The notes beneath the pieces were generated by a model. It searched no databases. It was not told the origin of the DNA and was given only the letters and a program-made list of their open reading frames with translations. This document shows positions 20,955 through 32,259 of a stretch of DNA of 64,000 nt, in pieces (the stretch's first letter is position 1; each line of letters begins with the position of its first letter). The DNA comes from Eumeta japonica (Eukaryota > Arthropoda > Insecta > Lepidoptera > Psychidae), in contig BGZK01000080.1 in the NCBI GenBank assembly GCA_005406025.1, positions 620,001 to 684,000 of the forward strand. Reading direction: 5' to 3'. A program made the position numbers and the translations under genes.

Positions 20955-22385
20955 TCATTTAAGAACACGGATATCACATATTATTCAAATGCTTCCAGTA
21001 CTATTATACTTCATAAAATACTACAGAAAATGATACGCCTCAAAGTATCGCATCGTTGACGAAACCCGCATGCGACAGGTAAAACAAAACCCGCGTCTGT
21101 GCACTTCAAAACGCAACAAGTCGTGATGATACAAGAAGAATACATCCGTCAGAGGAACCGACTTAATTAAGGTCGTCGTTCACTATGAAACGTTTCGAAA
21201 TCGCGTTCGGCTTACGCGCTCCGCTGTCGCGTTGCGTAACAACGCGCTTGCATTATCTAGGTAGGCAACGACCTTTGGCGAATGCTAGCAGTTTGACACG
21301 GCTGGTAGACATCGCGTGCGTGGATGTAAAACATGTATATATATAAGGTTTGGAGGGTAGTGATATAGTTTCCTTGAAGGTACAAGGTATGATAAAGGGA
21401 AACGAAATCGATTAAAAAAGAGTGAGTGTCGTTGTTACATTGCCACTACGCGCAACATAATCGCACATCTTGTATTGGATTCGAGTCTTTTTCTTCCATT
21501 GTCGATTAATAGAAGTTTTACTTTTAACGCAGACTTTGATGTATTAGTTTTAAACTTTACTGACGTTGTCATCAATTGTATAATGTGGAGTTATGGATTT
21601 TGCAAGTTCTATTGTGTAATAATAACAAAAAGTTATGCATAAATATGAATAAAGTATACACATTCTTTCAGTATTATAAGAGTTGCTTTCATTTACTCCC
21701 TTTGCCTATTGTATACATTCCAAGACAATCGATCGTAAGTAGTAAACTCCAGTTGCACGTCGGAGCTGACACTCACCGTTTTCTTTCTATAATCTGATTT
21801 TTTTATAACGATAATAATTAATAAAGAAATTGGCTACAAAAGGAGATAAAATGTACTTTTCTTTATTTTTTAGTTGGTCACAGAATACATTTTTGTGTTA
21901 AAATTGAGTACCAATTGTTTGTACGTATTGATATTTGTTTAGACCAATCCAGACATTTATTTAGACCAATTTTGGACAACAGATTTTCAAATGCTACATC
22001 CTCTAACATGTTCAGCGACCAAAGACGTCCTACATTACGTCCTTCATCGAAAAACATAAGTCGAGCTATGTCTGATACAGTCACATACCCGAACAGCTCT
22101 ATACAATTTGACAAATTATTTAAAAAAAATGTCCTACACAACCGGCCGTATCAGCCAACGTGACGTAAACAAACTCGCGTACGGCCGTTAGGAACAAAAG
22201 CAACATGTTTTTTCTGCGTCGTAGCGATATTCCATCTAAAAACGAAGATTACCTAAAGCCGTAGACAAAAAAAAAACATAACCCGAAAATAACCGAAACA
22301 TCAACACGAGCGCGAACGATTCCCGCTCTAATATTCAATCCGTGAATCTGACGAAAGATAAACAAATAATGTTGCTCCGATACAA
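20955..22385. other. AT-rich spacer with unassigned frames
   Basis: A GC-leaning unique segment at 21180-21330 includes the 7-bp inverted repeat CGCGTTG-CGTAA-CAACGCG at 21227-21245. Overlapping opposed frames at 21878-22163 (87 and 82 codons) match nothing known to me. TTTAGACCAAT is repeated near 21937 and 21959. Confidence 0.38.
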
Positions 22386-22389
22386 AATT

Positions 22390-22545
22390 AATACAGCGAA
22401 TGGCCCGCGCCCGCCGGCCGAACGTGACGACTCAAGGTTCTTCGGTGTTTTATAAGTGCTCTCGCCGGGTTTTATCTTCGGGTGTGTTCCGTAGTGCTGA
22501 TTCGTCCGCTAGGCCGCCCCGATTCCGTGAGAGGTTTAAGGATCC
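22390..22545. promoter_or_regulatory. GC-rich island, candidate regulatory element
   Basis: CpG-rich unique sequence includes TTTTATAAGTG and GTTTTATCTTC, which resemble posterior-Hox-type words. It lies immediately upstream of the minisatellite. The regulatory role is inferred. Confidence 0.3.
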
Positions 22546-22649
22546 GAATGTGTTCTTCTATTATTAGTTCACTTACGTCGACGTCGATTTAGCACGTGGC
22601 GACGCAATCGATCGGTCGATGCAATATCGCGCAGAGAAACATCAGTTAA

Positions 22650-23150
22650 GGTTACAGAGGCGGATATAGGCTCTTTACAAAGGAGAAGTTGCAACATAGA
22701 AGTAGTTATAGGACTGTTTGTACAAGAAGAATACGACAATAAGATCGTTTGCATAAGAACGATGAGACGACAAAGGCGTATATAGGACAGTTTACATAAA
22801 AAAAATAATGAGATGACGGAGGCGGATATAGGACCGTTTATACCAGAGTAATGCGAAGACGTAGGCGGATACAGAGCCGTTTAAATAAGAATAATGCGAA
22901 GACGTGGGCGGATATAGAGCCGTTTAAATAAGAATAATGCGAAGACGTGGGCGGATATAGAGTCGTTTAAATAAGAATAATGCGAAGATGTAGGCGGATA
23001 TAGAGCCGTTAAAATAAGAATAATGCGACGACGGAGGCAGATATAGAGCCGTTTACACAAGAATAATGCGACGCTAATAAAAGAATAAAGGATTCTTTGT
23101 ACAAGAATGATGCAACGGTAGAATAGAATATGAGATCCTTTTCACAGGAA
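22650..23150 (+). repeat. 43-bp-period minisatellite array, about 11 units
   Basis: The unit core GCGGATATAGAGCCGTTTA followed by AATAAGAATAATGCGAAGAC recurs head to tail. ATGCG anchors fall at 22851, 22894, 22937, 22980, 23023 and 23066, exactly 43 bp apart. Flanking units begin near 22808 and 22763 on the left and 23110 on the right, and diverge outward (spacings 44-45). Central units are nearly identical. The period is not a multiple of three and frames through it are broken, so it does not encode a repeat protein. Confidence 0.97.
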
Positions 23151-23164
23151 GGGCTACGGCGATA

Positions 23165-24235
23165 ACGGCGAATTTAAAATTAATTTGATAAGGAGACGTA
23201 CAAAAACAGATATACAGAAATTTTTCCTTGCAGTTGTAAATACAGGTATTAGATGATGAAGTGAACAATAAGTGCGAAATGAAGCGAAGTACCCCTCAAA
23301 TCGCACACACCGCAGTACTGCATGCTAAAACATGTGTTTGCTAATTTTTAATAATCGTATGCAACCATATAGTTTATTTTTTTTGTCAAAAATAAATATT
23401 AATTTCAAAAACTGTAACTGGTAATTTATAGTGTTTGTATAGATTAACCTTCGTAGAAATTTGGAGACTTAAATCGGTTCCACTTACATGTAAAATATAC
23501 ATCTTTCTTTTTGAAGAGGTATTATTCATTTTTTTTTCTCTGTTACAAAAGCTAATAAACCGTGTAACGACAACTGATAAAAGAGAGTCAATAATAAAAA
23601 TAATCACGTCTGCAATGATCACTTCCACATGTTTTGTATTTTCTAAAAAAAATCGAGATCCTTACCCCTCCAAAATTTCCAATTCGTCATCTTAATATAA
23701 ATGCTTCCGTGTCGTTTTTACATGTAAGAAGGTAAATAACACTGAATCGACACTCCCTTAGTAGAGACACTTCCTTTTCCGTATCTAAAATAAACAATAT
23801 TTTACATGTTTTTTCATGACATGATTGCTATTTATCCTAAATTTGATCAATGCGGTTGAAGCATGAAAGTGTTACTGATGGAAACTCAATTTCTGATCTT
23901 TAATAAAATTAAAATCCATAACGTGGATTTTGCAATACCTACATATATTGTTGGTCAATTTCGAAAAGTTATCGACGTCTCGGCCGTTGGCTTTCAAGAA
24001 GAATTCTGATTAGAAGGCACTAATAAACAAACAGACACTTTAGAAATCACAAAACAAGTAACGACTTAATTTATGCGGTTCCAATAGAGTCACTGCAATA
24101 AAACTTTCATACAACGACGCGTACCATAATATTCGTATCCCAAGATCGATATTTTATTTGTGTCGTAATTTGTAATTTTACTCCTGTTCATTATTAACTG
24201 ACACTATTGATCAAGAAGCGCCTTATGAGTGTTGA
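23165..24235. other. AT-rich spacer, no gene seen
   Basis: Two opposed frames near 23386-23695 lie in AT-rich DNA and have no motifs. Confidence 0.42.
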
Positions 24236-24239
24236 TTTT

Positions 24240-24530
24240 CGACCGGGCCACTCGGAGAACATCGCGATTGTGTATTCTGCTACGACGTCGCGGCCACGTT
24301 GCCGCCATCGGTCTCATTGTCCGCCTGCATAGTACAACGGTATCGAAATGACTTTTTGTCTGTTCGCGTGAGCGTCGCGCACAATGGTGTTTTCCGGCAG
24401 GTCACATAAATTATCGGCCGTGCCCGGCAAACTGTTAGCTGGTCGCTGACATCACGAAGGTGAATCATTTTATTAGTCGGTAACGCGCACAGAGAGGACG
24501 CTGCTCGTGGAGCCGATCCGAAAAGAATCG
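24240..24530. promoter_or_regulatory. GC/CpG-rich island, candidate regulatory element
   Basis: A unique CpG-rich block runs from about 24240 to 24510 and includes AATTATCGGCCGTG and CATTTTATTAGTCGG. A 62-codon minus-strand frame crosses it with no known motif. Confidence 0.3.
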
Positions 24531-24597
24531 AGCTCTTGACCTTTTATAATTGCAATAAATAAATGTCCATGTACATTTTTTTTTTAAATATCTGCAG

Positions 24598-24634
24598 CCG
24601 TCAGGAAATCGAACACCGAACTCTGGTGTGGCAG
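24598..24634 (+). other. Candidate 37-nt micro-exon or tRNA-like SINE scrap
   Basis: A T-rich tract ending TCTGCAG (24591-24597) is followed by 37 nt and then CAG|GTGTGT, giving plausible splice acceptor and donor sites. The frame through the piece is open. The minus strand of the same piece has GTGTTCGATTTCC, close to a tRNA B-box, so it may equally be SINE debris. I give neither reading much weight. Confidence 0.12.
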
Positions 24635-24949
24635 GTGTGTATCTCGACTTATAAGTCGCCGAGTTCGTTGACTTGCGTCTTGTATGTCGACACAGATCAC
24701 AAGAATATAAAATTTAACAAGTGTCAGGTTTTTACTGTACCATTGCCGGAGAATACTCTAATTTATTTGATATTTGACCGAGTTATTTGACATTTAAGGG
24801 CTTAAAATCTTAGCTGTCCACTCTGGGGCAACTTCGTGAGCGGTTCTAAAAATCGTTGTCAGCAATAGCGGTGACGTCGTCGGCTTCGCAGGTTTTTAGA
24901 TTCAATGGTTTATTATTAATATTAATTTTTTATAGCATTTTCTAAAACA

Positions 24950-25215
24950 CCGCTATCTATGAACACTCGCAAATCCAGAGGAGACACCAGTGTGTTGCGA
25001 GCCTCTTGAGAAGGAATCTGATGGAGAAAAAAGTTCGCGATCGGAACTCTCACTTACTGGACTAAACAGAACAGGGCAATCTGCTACTTTACGTTTGTAC
25101 CTATCCTGTGAGAGTGTGGTGTAGTATTTCACTGATCGAACCGGCCAATTTTCAAGCTGCAGCCAAGTTGGCCTCGCCGTGACTCTACCATAGTAAAGTT
25201 TTTTAAGCTATCAAT
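24950..25215 (+). repeat. Dispersed GGGCAAACGAGC-type repeat, copy 1 (3' part)
   Basis: The segment shares the ordered blocks AACACTCGCAAATCCAGAGG, GAACTCTCACTTACTGGAC, CTGTGAGAGTGTGGT, GTATTTCACTGATCGA and CTGCAGCCAAGTTG with copies at 39185-39540, 44040-44300 and 57435-57725. No protein is encoded. I recall this as an abundant lepidopteran repeat, but its class (SINE or the 3' part of a LINE) is uncertain. Confidence 0.7.
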
Positions 25216-25225
25216 ACAGCGCTCA

Positions 25226-25302
25226 ATTCGGCCCTGGTCAGGATTTGAACCTTTAGGGCTGGAAGGCATCGGGTCGTCGTAACTTGACCACAATCGCTCT
25301 GA
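25226..25302 (-). repeat. tRNA-like SINE-head fragment
   Basis: On the minus strand the 70 nt contain TGGTCAAGTTA, resembling an A-box, and AGGTTCAAATCCTGACC, a good B-box (consensus GGTTCGANTCC), spaced about as in a tRNA. The cloverleaf stems do not pair properly, so this is not a tRNA gene. It is more likely a tRNA-derived SINE head joined to the repeat just upstream. Confidence 0.35.
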
Positions 25303-25304
25303 TG

Positions 25305-26040
25305 ATATTCGGGTGCCCTATACTAGTAATTTTGGCTTTGACGTCATTGAAAATTGATATGAATTATTAAAATCGAGTTATAATTTTATAGCGATCGTAA
25401 GTCGTAAACTAAAATTCATTCTTTTTAGCAAGAAATACAAAGGATTCAGGGAAGCCGTTAAAAAAGTAGATAGTATATTCTATTACGATTTGTAGATAGA
25501 GTAATCCTTACGATTCGGGCGTGGTTATACATTATATTTGGACTTTAAGCTTTTAATTATGAATAATATTAATATTAATTTGCTATCTGTCTCTGAAGTT
25601 TGTTTTAAAATATTTTGTACTAAGTAAACAGTGTAAAAAAAATATCGCTTCATACATTCACCCAGCGAGAATATTCAGACGACAAACTCTCAAACAAGGG
25701 TGAACGTTAATTGAGATACGGGTTCCGTATGAAAACACAGTTTCAACGAACAATTAATTTGTTGTTTCGACCCTTCGTCGGAAAAAGCCCAAACAAAAAA
25801 AAGTTATCTGAGCGTTATCGAGTTGGGAGTTTTAGAGGTGAATAAATAAAGTGTTTGCGAAGTTTAAATCGATTTTTAGGGTTTGTTAAACGATTCTCTG
25901 TGTTCTGCACGAAAATCCGCATAAAAGCGTACACGGGATCAACTATAAAGTCTTTATCAATCGCATTTTTTTTGTTACAAAAACCGTTGACTGCTAACAT
26001 CGAAGTTGTAAAAGTTCAGTTTACTACAATAAATGTTTAA
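25305..26040. other. AT-rich spacer, no gene seen
   Basis: AT-rich DNA with opposed 61-codon frames near 25815-26040 that are mirror images of one stop-poor stretch. Nothing is assigned. Confidence 0.42.
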
Positions 26041-26044
26041 TACC

Positions 26045-26390
26045 AGGTTTTTCTCGGAGTTTCGGCTGTCTGATTTTCATATCGAGTTCATCTCAACCCC
26101 GCTTCCAATGTTGTTCCTATTTCTAATCTCTCCCCGTAAGAGCTTGGACTTTCATATTGTCTTTGACTTCGTTTTCGGTTTCTATCTTAAACTTGCTTCG
26201 GTTTTGATCCCAATCCCGCTCTCAATTTCTATATATGTACGACTCTCAGTTTTAATACCAGCCCCACTTTCGATTCAAGTATCGGTGTCCATTTAAGTGT
26301 CGCTATCAGTATTGATCGCGATCCAGTTAAGGTCCCACTTTCGAAATCAATCAATCCCTATTGCGATTTCGATTCGTCCTTACTCCTGCT
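26045..26390 (+). repeat. Degenerate pyrimidine-periodic low-complexity repeat
   Basis: A long run of words such as CCAATCCCG, CTCTCAATTTC, TTCGATTC and CGGTTTC repeats with a loose six-base rhythm. The frame through it reads LIPIPLSIS-type periodic peptide, which reflects the DNA repeat. The same texture occurs at 26695-26815 and 60925-61170. It is probably a decayed short-unit satellite. Confidence 0.5.
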
Positions 26391-26694
26391 AAAGAGTACA
26401 TTAATACATAAACCTCTGTCTTTCGTGTGAGGGGAAATAAAACGAGGAACGCTTGATCTTTATGTGCGGCTACCAATTTAATCAAGAAATACAACCATTT
26501 TGTATGTAAAATTGAAGTCAATAATAGATTTACCGCATTTTTTGTATAAAAGAGAAAAACAAAACAAACGGACGTTCTTTAACTAATTTTATAATTACAT
26601 TAGCTGTCTTTTTGGGGCTTCACTCGCGTGGACATAAAATGAATTCTTTTAATTTTTCACTGTCATTAACATTAATATCGATCTCACTATTAAT

Positions 26695-26815
26695 AATAAC
26701 ATCATCGATACCGAGATGTTATTCTGATTTTCGTTCTGAATACCGGTTCTCACGTTATGTCAGTTTCGGTCGCGGTCTCGGCCCTGCTCCCAATTTAAAT
26801 TTGGATTTTCAATAA
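26695..26815 (+). repeat. Degenerate pyrimidine-periodic low-complexity repeat
   Basis: This continues the texture of the preceding block: GATACCGAG, CTGATTTTCG, CGGTTCTC, TTTCGGTCGCGG, CTCCCAATTT. It is separated from that block by about 300 bp of ordinary AT-rich DNA. Confidence 0.45.
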
Positions 26816-26839
26816 ATTCAAGTGAGTAATGAAGAATGA

Positions 26840-27015
26840 CGTCTGAGCATCCGACCACGCGCGTCGTCGTGCCTCGACTCGAGCGTTTCCGGTGACGTTA
26901 GGTCTCCGTCGTCGAGCTAATTAATCCGGCTCCAAGCCAACGCGCCTGTTGTCGTCTGTTCGTTGCTGTTCTCGCTTTGCTTGCTTGTCTAGTGTTGGCC
27001 AGACTGCTCCACTTG
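26840..27015. promoter_or_regulatory. GC-rich island, candidate regulatory element
   Basis: The unique CpG-rich block includes CCACGCGCGTCGTCG and GCTAATTAATCCGGC, the latter combining a TAATTA homeodomain core with TAATCC (Bicoid/Otx-type). It makes a plausible enhancer core, inferred from motifs only. Confidence 0.35.
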
Positions 27016-28525
27016 TACGGTTGCTGCTCTTCATATTTGAATTGTAGCGTGATGTTATATAACCTTTATTAGACTTTTTATCGATTTTTTTAGCACTGGT
27101 GTTTCTTGAGATCGGCTCATTAGAACATACGAATTTTTCAAATTTAGATATTGGTATAGATTAAGTATGATTGTGGTGCATATTTGGTGTTTAGACAAAT
27201 CGATAAATCAAATCAAATCAAAAATGTCTTTACTTTGTAGGTAATAAAATTACACTTGAAATACGTCATTAATAAATTCTTTTCGACATTACCAAATACT
27301 GATTCACCGAGAGAAGAATGGACAAGAAACTCGATGTTTGCTCTTTTTACTCATCAATACAAAGGATTTGGTCATTAATATAATTTAGTCGACATTTAAA
27401 AATAATATAAAATAATCTGATAACCAAGCAACTCAATCCCAGGGGTTTTTTTATTAAGATATTCAGACGCAGTATAATAGTCCTTGCCATATAACTTTAT
27501 TTTAAAGAAACGTTTAAACTCATAAAATGGCAAATTTTGAGTTTCAGCAGGGATCTAATTATAAAAGGGCACACACCGGTCTTAAATGATTTATTAACTT
27601 TACTTAGACGGGTTTTACGAGCAGTAAGATCGTTCTTATATTTAGTGTTAATGTTATGGATGTCGCTTCTATTTGGTAAGAATTCTATAGGTTCTGGACA
27701 TAAACCAGGTTTTCGTATATGTATTGTGATGCTAATTTTGGTATATTAATTTCTTTAAATTTATCTCTGAAAGATGTCATTGGTCACCAATCATAAACAA
27801 CATGACATTATCAGGTCATCAGCCGTTGAAAAATAATTTTTGAAATAACCTTCTTTAGGTGCGTAGAAGAAAAAAAATAATTTATGTTTGTTCATCACAT
27901 TCTTCCCTCACGAGGATTATGGATCATATTGATATACATCTTATTTCAGCTACCATAATCCTTTCGTTGTAAAAGTGTATAATAATGATTCTATCACTAT
28001 AAACGAGTTGAATAATAATAATAACAATAATAAGGAACTTGAATATACTATTTATCTCTTCAATAAAATAGCTTTCATTTAAAATGTAAAAAAAAATTAG
28101 TTCAAACCTCATTTGTAATTAGTTTCCATGTTTTAAGATGAATCTGAAAATTTGATGAGCACCTAGAAACATTACCTGAAACAAAGACAATCATTAAATG
28201 AAAAAAACTGAAAGGAGTTCTTTAAACAATAAGGCGTCGTTGAATTTTGTACGTAGTCCAAGATTGATTAACTTCGTGGTTGTAAGAACAAATTATTTAA
28301 TTAATGCAATATAAAACGAAAAGGAACATAACCTTAGTCAAGATCTTGAAGATGACATAATTTGACATGACACGACAGAACAGGTATGAAGGGCAAACCC
28401 AAGTGGCTCTATATCTAGAAGCCATCCTGACTGATGCGCAATGCCTAAAAAGTGGGTTTTTTAATTCAAAATTTGATTAGCGAGTTGGAATACTGTTTTA
28501 TTTTCGCACAGATCAAAAAACTAAC
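27015..28525. other. AT-rich spacer with simple AATCA and AAT repeats
   Basis: A short (AATCA)n-like tract at 27205-27222 resembles the 3' tails of some lepidopteran retroelements. An (AAT)n tract lies at about 28012-28032. A 70-codon frame at 27537-27749 is not protein-like. No gene is seen. Confidence 0.42.
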
Positions 28526-28529
28526 AACA

Positions 28530-28965
28530 TAATTGTCAGTTCGCCAGTTCGCTCGGTCGCGGAGGTCGACTTCCTCGGGTCGTTGGCCGCGTGACGTCAC
28601 CGATATGAATATTCATACCGGCCCGGGCGAAGCCTCGCCGCGCGCTCATTTGCCTAACAATACTGAATGAACCGTATTGTCTACTATTAGTTGGCATGCG
28701 TCGGGAGAAACTGAGCGATCGGTCACGGCGCACGAACCCGTGTCCTGATACTTACAAGGGCGCTTTTGACCAACAATCGAGAAGGGATCGGGATGATATG
28801 AAACATGTATTGGCGCGCTTTGAAGTCAAGACAGACTCGTATGCCGTCACGGAAAACGGCATGACGCCAGGGTTGCAAGCCATGGTCTTTTGTCAGACGT
28901 TATCGTATTATGCATTGACAGGCTCCGCTCGAAGTTCGAGATGCACCTTTCGAATGACCATAGAA
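28530..28965. promoter_or_regulatory. Pair of GC/CpG-rich islands, candidate regulatory elements
   Basis: Two adjacent blocks (28535-28650 and 28695-28950) are CpG-rich and unique. The first includes TGACGTCA near 28592 and the palindrome TGAATATTCA near 28607. The second carries a 91-codon plus-strand frame with no known domain. The island may be a two-module regulatory element. A short coding exon cannot be excluded. Confidence 0.33.
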
Positions 28966-28969
28966 ATAT

Positions 28970-29695
28970 AAGCATCCAATAGTCCAGTATCAAACTATTG
29001 AATTTAAGATATTTTATATGATGAAATTGTTATCGCAAGTTTGGTACTTAGTAAAACATCACTTTCTATAAAAAATAAACTTTAACGTTAGTCATGTAAA
29101 ATAACAAAAAAACATTTTTTTTTTAAGTATGAAACTTTGAGTAATTTCTAGTCTTAGTTTATGTATGCAAATATTTATAATTTTATGTTATTGAACAATT
29201 ATCGAATGACATTTTCACATCAAAGAAAAAAAAATTAATAGGTTTGTTACAAATAATCTAAGTTGTAAGAATACAGATATGAAATAATACAATATTATTG
29301 TTCACAAGAGAACACTATTTGATGTTATTTAAGATATTAATACAGTGACAGTACAATTCATTGATTTTACTTCATATTTATTTATTGGTTTTATATCTAA
29401 TTAAAATTTCTTTCAATGTGGAACGTTCCGTGACGGCCATGCATTTTTCTTCTAATGGACGATCAAAATGAAAGTTTTCGTGATTCTAAGTAATTTCTCT
29501 CTGTTAAAAATAACCTTCTCTCATACACTAAGATTTATATGAACATATTATAACAAGGCACTAGTAGTAGTAGGTGTATTGTTTATTAGTCTATAACTCT
29601 ATACCATTCGCTATTTTGAGCTATCATGAATTAACCTATCGAACAATCGGAATAATGTCCTAAATCTACCCGTAAGAATAGAATATTGAGCGATA
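28970..29695. other. AT-rich spacer, nothing recognised
   Basis: AT-rich sequence without a recognised repeat or frame. Confidence 0.45.
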
Positions 29696-29699
29696 ATAT

Positions 29700-29885
29700 T
29701 AAAGGGTGCACATTTTTAATAGGCTTTTTGAGGGGCGAATTAGCTTGCGAGCCATCAGAGGGTAAGCGGTCATCGCCGCTCATGAACTATCGCAACCCCA
29801 AACAAGTCCAGTGCATTACCAGCCTTTTGGGTAGCAACAGGACATCTAAGGGAGGAGAGATGGTTGGACGAGGAGTGGGCTGATA
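29700..29885 (+). repeat. Dispersed GGGCAAACGAGC-type repeat, copy 2 (5' part)
   Basis: The copy begins TTTTTGAGGGGCGAATTAGC and continues GAGCCATCAGAGGGTAAGCG, the 5' half also seen at 57450. The 3' half is missing or too diverged to follow after the GGAGTGGGCTGAT block. The 65-codon frame across it is incidental. Confidence 0.65.
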
Positions 29886-29889
29886 AAGG

Positions 29890-30685
29890 GGAGCGAGCGT
29901 TTTGGGAGTGTGTTCGTGTTAAAATAAATTAGTAATTTATCTTTCTTCAGTGAGAAAGCAAGTAAAAGCTGCTATTGCAGTCTGCGCGTCACTAACAATA
30001 GCTTCTAGGGCCGACGTTAGATCTACTCTTGGCCTGCTCCGCTCGCTAGATTTGTCGTCTTACGTGTATCCAATATCTTGACTAGTTGCTAAGTTATCTA
30101 ATATTAGTGATTATCCTGCCCTTCATTTTTTGGTTTTGCTGTTACAATGTGCATTTTATACTTATTTAAATCGATGTATATCCATGCAAACCACTCTTTG
30201 CATTTGTCCATATTATATTTAACGGTTAAGTTAATATTTAGAGCATGGACATAGATATGTCTTTGCTGGGAGCAATCATTTGCTTTTTGGTTTTCAAAGA
30301 TTAATGTGCATCATTCCACTGAAACATCAATATTATGATTTGACGATATCTTGAATTCGCATCTGACGATATCTTTTTTAATCGATGTCTATAACATAAT
30401 ACTCATGTGGCAAATTGAGATTTATGTTTTTTCTGTTGTACGTTTTCGTGTAAATTTTTAAAATTCTTCAATCAAACCGTCTTTAGTGGTAGTTTTTTGC
30501 AAACGTCGAAGGAAAATATTGTGAAGAATTCTGCACATCACAACGGCATTCACGAGAATGTTCTGAAAGGAGCATGTGAAATTTCCTACAGAATATAAAC
30601 CGTAGTTTGTTTCACACTTCTTTGAAGAAATCATGTTTTCTAGAAGGAAGAGTTTATTTTGATTTATTTATAAGTTCACCCTTAA
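29890..30685. other. AT-rich spacer, nothing recognised
   Basis: AT-rich DNA with a small unique GC patch near 30000-30060. Confidence 0.42.
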
Positions 30686-30689
30686 AAAA

Positions 30690-30965
30690 TCACAGATCTC
30701 CATATGGAATAATGTTTGTATACTCTTTCCGTTTCATTAACATTCATCGATTGTTTCATACAAATTCATCGGTTTCTAGGGCTTCTAATGTGTTACAAAT
30801 TAGCTCTATATAAGGATTTTTAGGGAACCCGTTTGTTGATCCTTCCGTCATATACATTCGTTTTGAATGTATAAGCGCTATTTTCATGTATCTACTTTTA
30901 TACATCCCTTCCAAATGACTAAACCACCGCAACACCTTTTTCAACTCTAGTTACTACATCATATC
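30690..30965 (-). mobile_element. LINE 3'-end fragment, RT-ORF C-terminus (copy 2)
   Basis: On the minus strand a VTRVEKG-like start leads, after a frameshift, into the open frame 30756-30944 with LRWFSHLEGM, the counterpart of MLRWFGHLERM in this family. A YIEL-like block and a diverged 3' segment follow. It is in the same family as the fragments at 20.6, 44.6, 48.6 and 60.4 kb. It is truncated and inactive. Confidence 0.78.
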
Positions 30966-30969
30966 GTTT

Positions 30970-31245
30970 CCCTGACACCAGTATTTCGTTCTCTCTTTAT
31001 GTGTACATGCATGTATATGTATGCATACATACACCACACTTCTTTCTCCATAGCATCACAATGCAGTTCAGGAGGTCACCCAAAGGCCCCTGGAGCTTGG
31101 GGTTTCGCGAAAGACCGAGGCAATTTCCTCACAAAACTCCCAGAAACGGACAGAATTGGCGACGCCTTTGGATTGGACTAGAGTTAACCAGCTCCTACTT
31201 ATACGTTTGATTTGACGCGCTCATTCCTCGGACGAGAAGAAGCCT
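30970..31245. other. Mixed spacer, unassigned
   Basis: Segment 31060-31180 has balanced composition and two overlapping frames, but I recognise no family in either. Confidence 0.35.
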
Positions 31246-31249
31246 GAAT

Positions 31250-31560
31250 GTGAGACAATTTACGGCGCGGAGGGCAACTACGGAAAATCACCGGGATGGC
31301 TAAAATATGCTAAGTACCGAAATTGTGTGACGCACAATGAACAAATTCTATCTCGCGATTACGAAATTTCGTACATTTGACAAATAACCGCCATTTGGAA
31401 ACTCGGAGACGGATTTCGTTTAATAGACGTCAATTAGGTTTTCGAGACGGCGGCGGGGGGAGCGGGGCGCCGGCGTCATAATCGCGGCGCGGGGGGAGAG
31501 GGGCACGCTAATTCAGCCATCCGTAAATGCTCCCGGCTGAAGCGGCGTCGTTCCCCAGAA
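31250..31560. promoter_or_regulatory. G-rich GC island, candidate regulatory element
   Basis: The core at 31445-31505 contains four plus-strand G runs of four to six (GCGGGGGGAGCGGGG and GCGGGGGGAGAGGGG) separated by CG-rich loops, so it may form G-rich secondary structure. It passes into CTAATTCAGCC and a GGCTGAAGCGG edge. It is unique in the window. Confidence 0.35.
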
Positions 31561-31564
31561 CGTA

Positions 31565-31955
31565 TTTTAAGTTATCACTTAGTCTTCAGTCATTGTTGAT
31601 GATCGAACGAATTTAAATGGAGCCTACTGAAGTGGATTCGATATGAGGCCTTGAGTACGGTTTCAGTGAAATTGCCTCGACCGTCTGATTGCATGAATAC
31701 AAAAGGATGTGTTTACCGTCATACTTGTTTAGGTATAAGGATGGATACGTCTTTCTGTATATATAAAGTTGGCGAAGCGGGTAGATACGCAATTTTGAAA
31801 AGGTGGAATAACAAGTCAACAAAATTGACGTTTGCTTCGTGCAATGGAGCACTAGGGATGGAGTTAAAGTATTGACTATTCCCGCTGACATTAAATTCAA
31901 TCGCACTACGACGCAAACCTAATTATTTGCCAACTTTTTTTTGACTCATCGAGAT
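31565..31955. other. Spacer with opposed frames, no gene supported
   Basis: Frames on both strands overlap at 31613-31916 (up to 97 codons). They mirror one another and contain no motif I recognise. Confidence 0.38.
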
Positions 31956-32259
31956 AAGTATGTGGGTTTACCGATTTAGGTGGTGGTACTTTGCTTTGAA
32001 ACATATTCCACTACGACAGTTCTGCTTCATCTTCTACTTCTTTTCATTTCTTCTGTCGATAGATATGTCAGATAAGGCCGAGATCGATCTTACATACCAC
32101 ACTGCTATTAAACATTGTGTTAGAAGTCAACGCCATCGAAATTGCGATGTAACGAACAAACAGTTTTTTCGCCGAATTTCCGGGTCATCGTCGCCGAACA
32201 ATAATAACAAAAAAAAAACATCTATCTCAAAAAAATATACCAGCCGGAATTGCACGTAT

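Noticed and set aside
25226..25302. A functional tRNA gene on the minus strand
   Set aside because: A- and B-box-like words are present, but acceptor, anticodon and T stems do not pair properly. A SINE head fits better.
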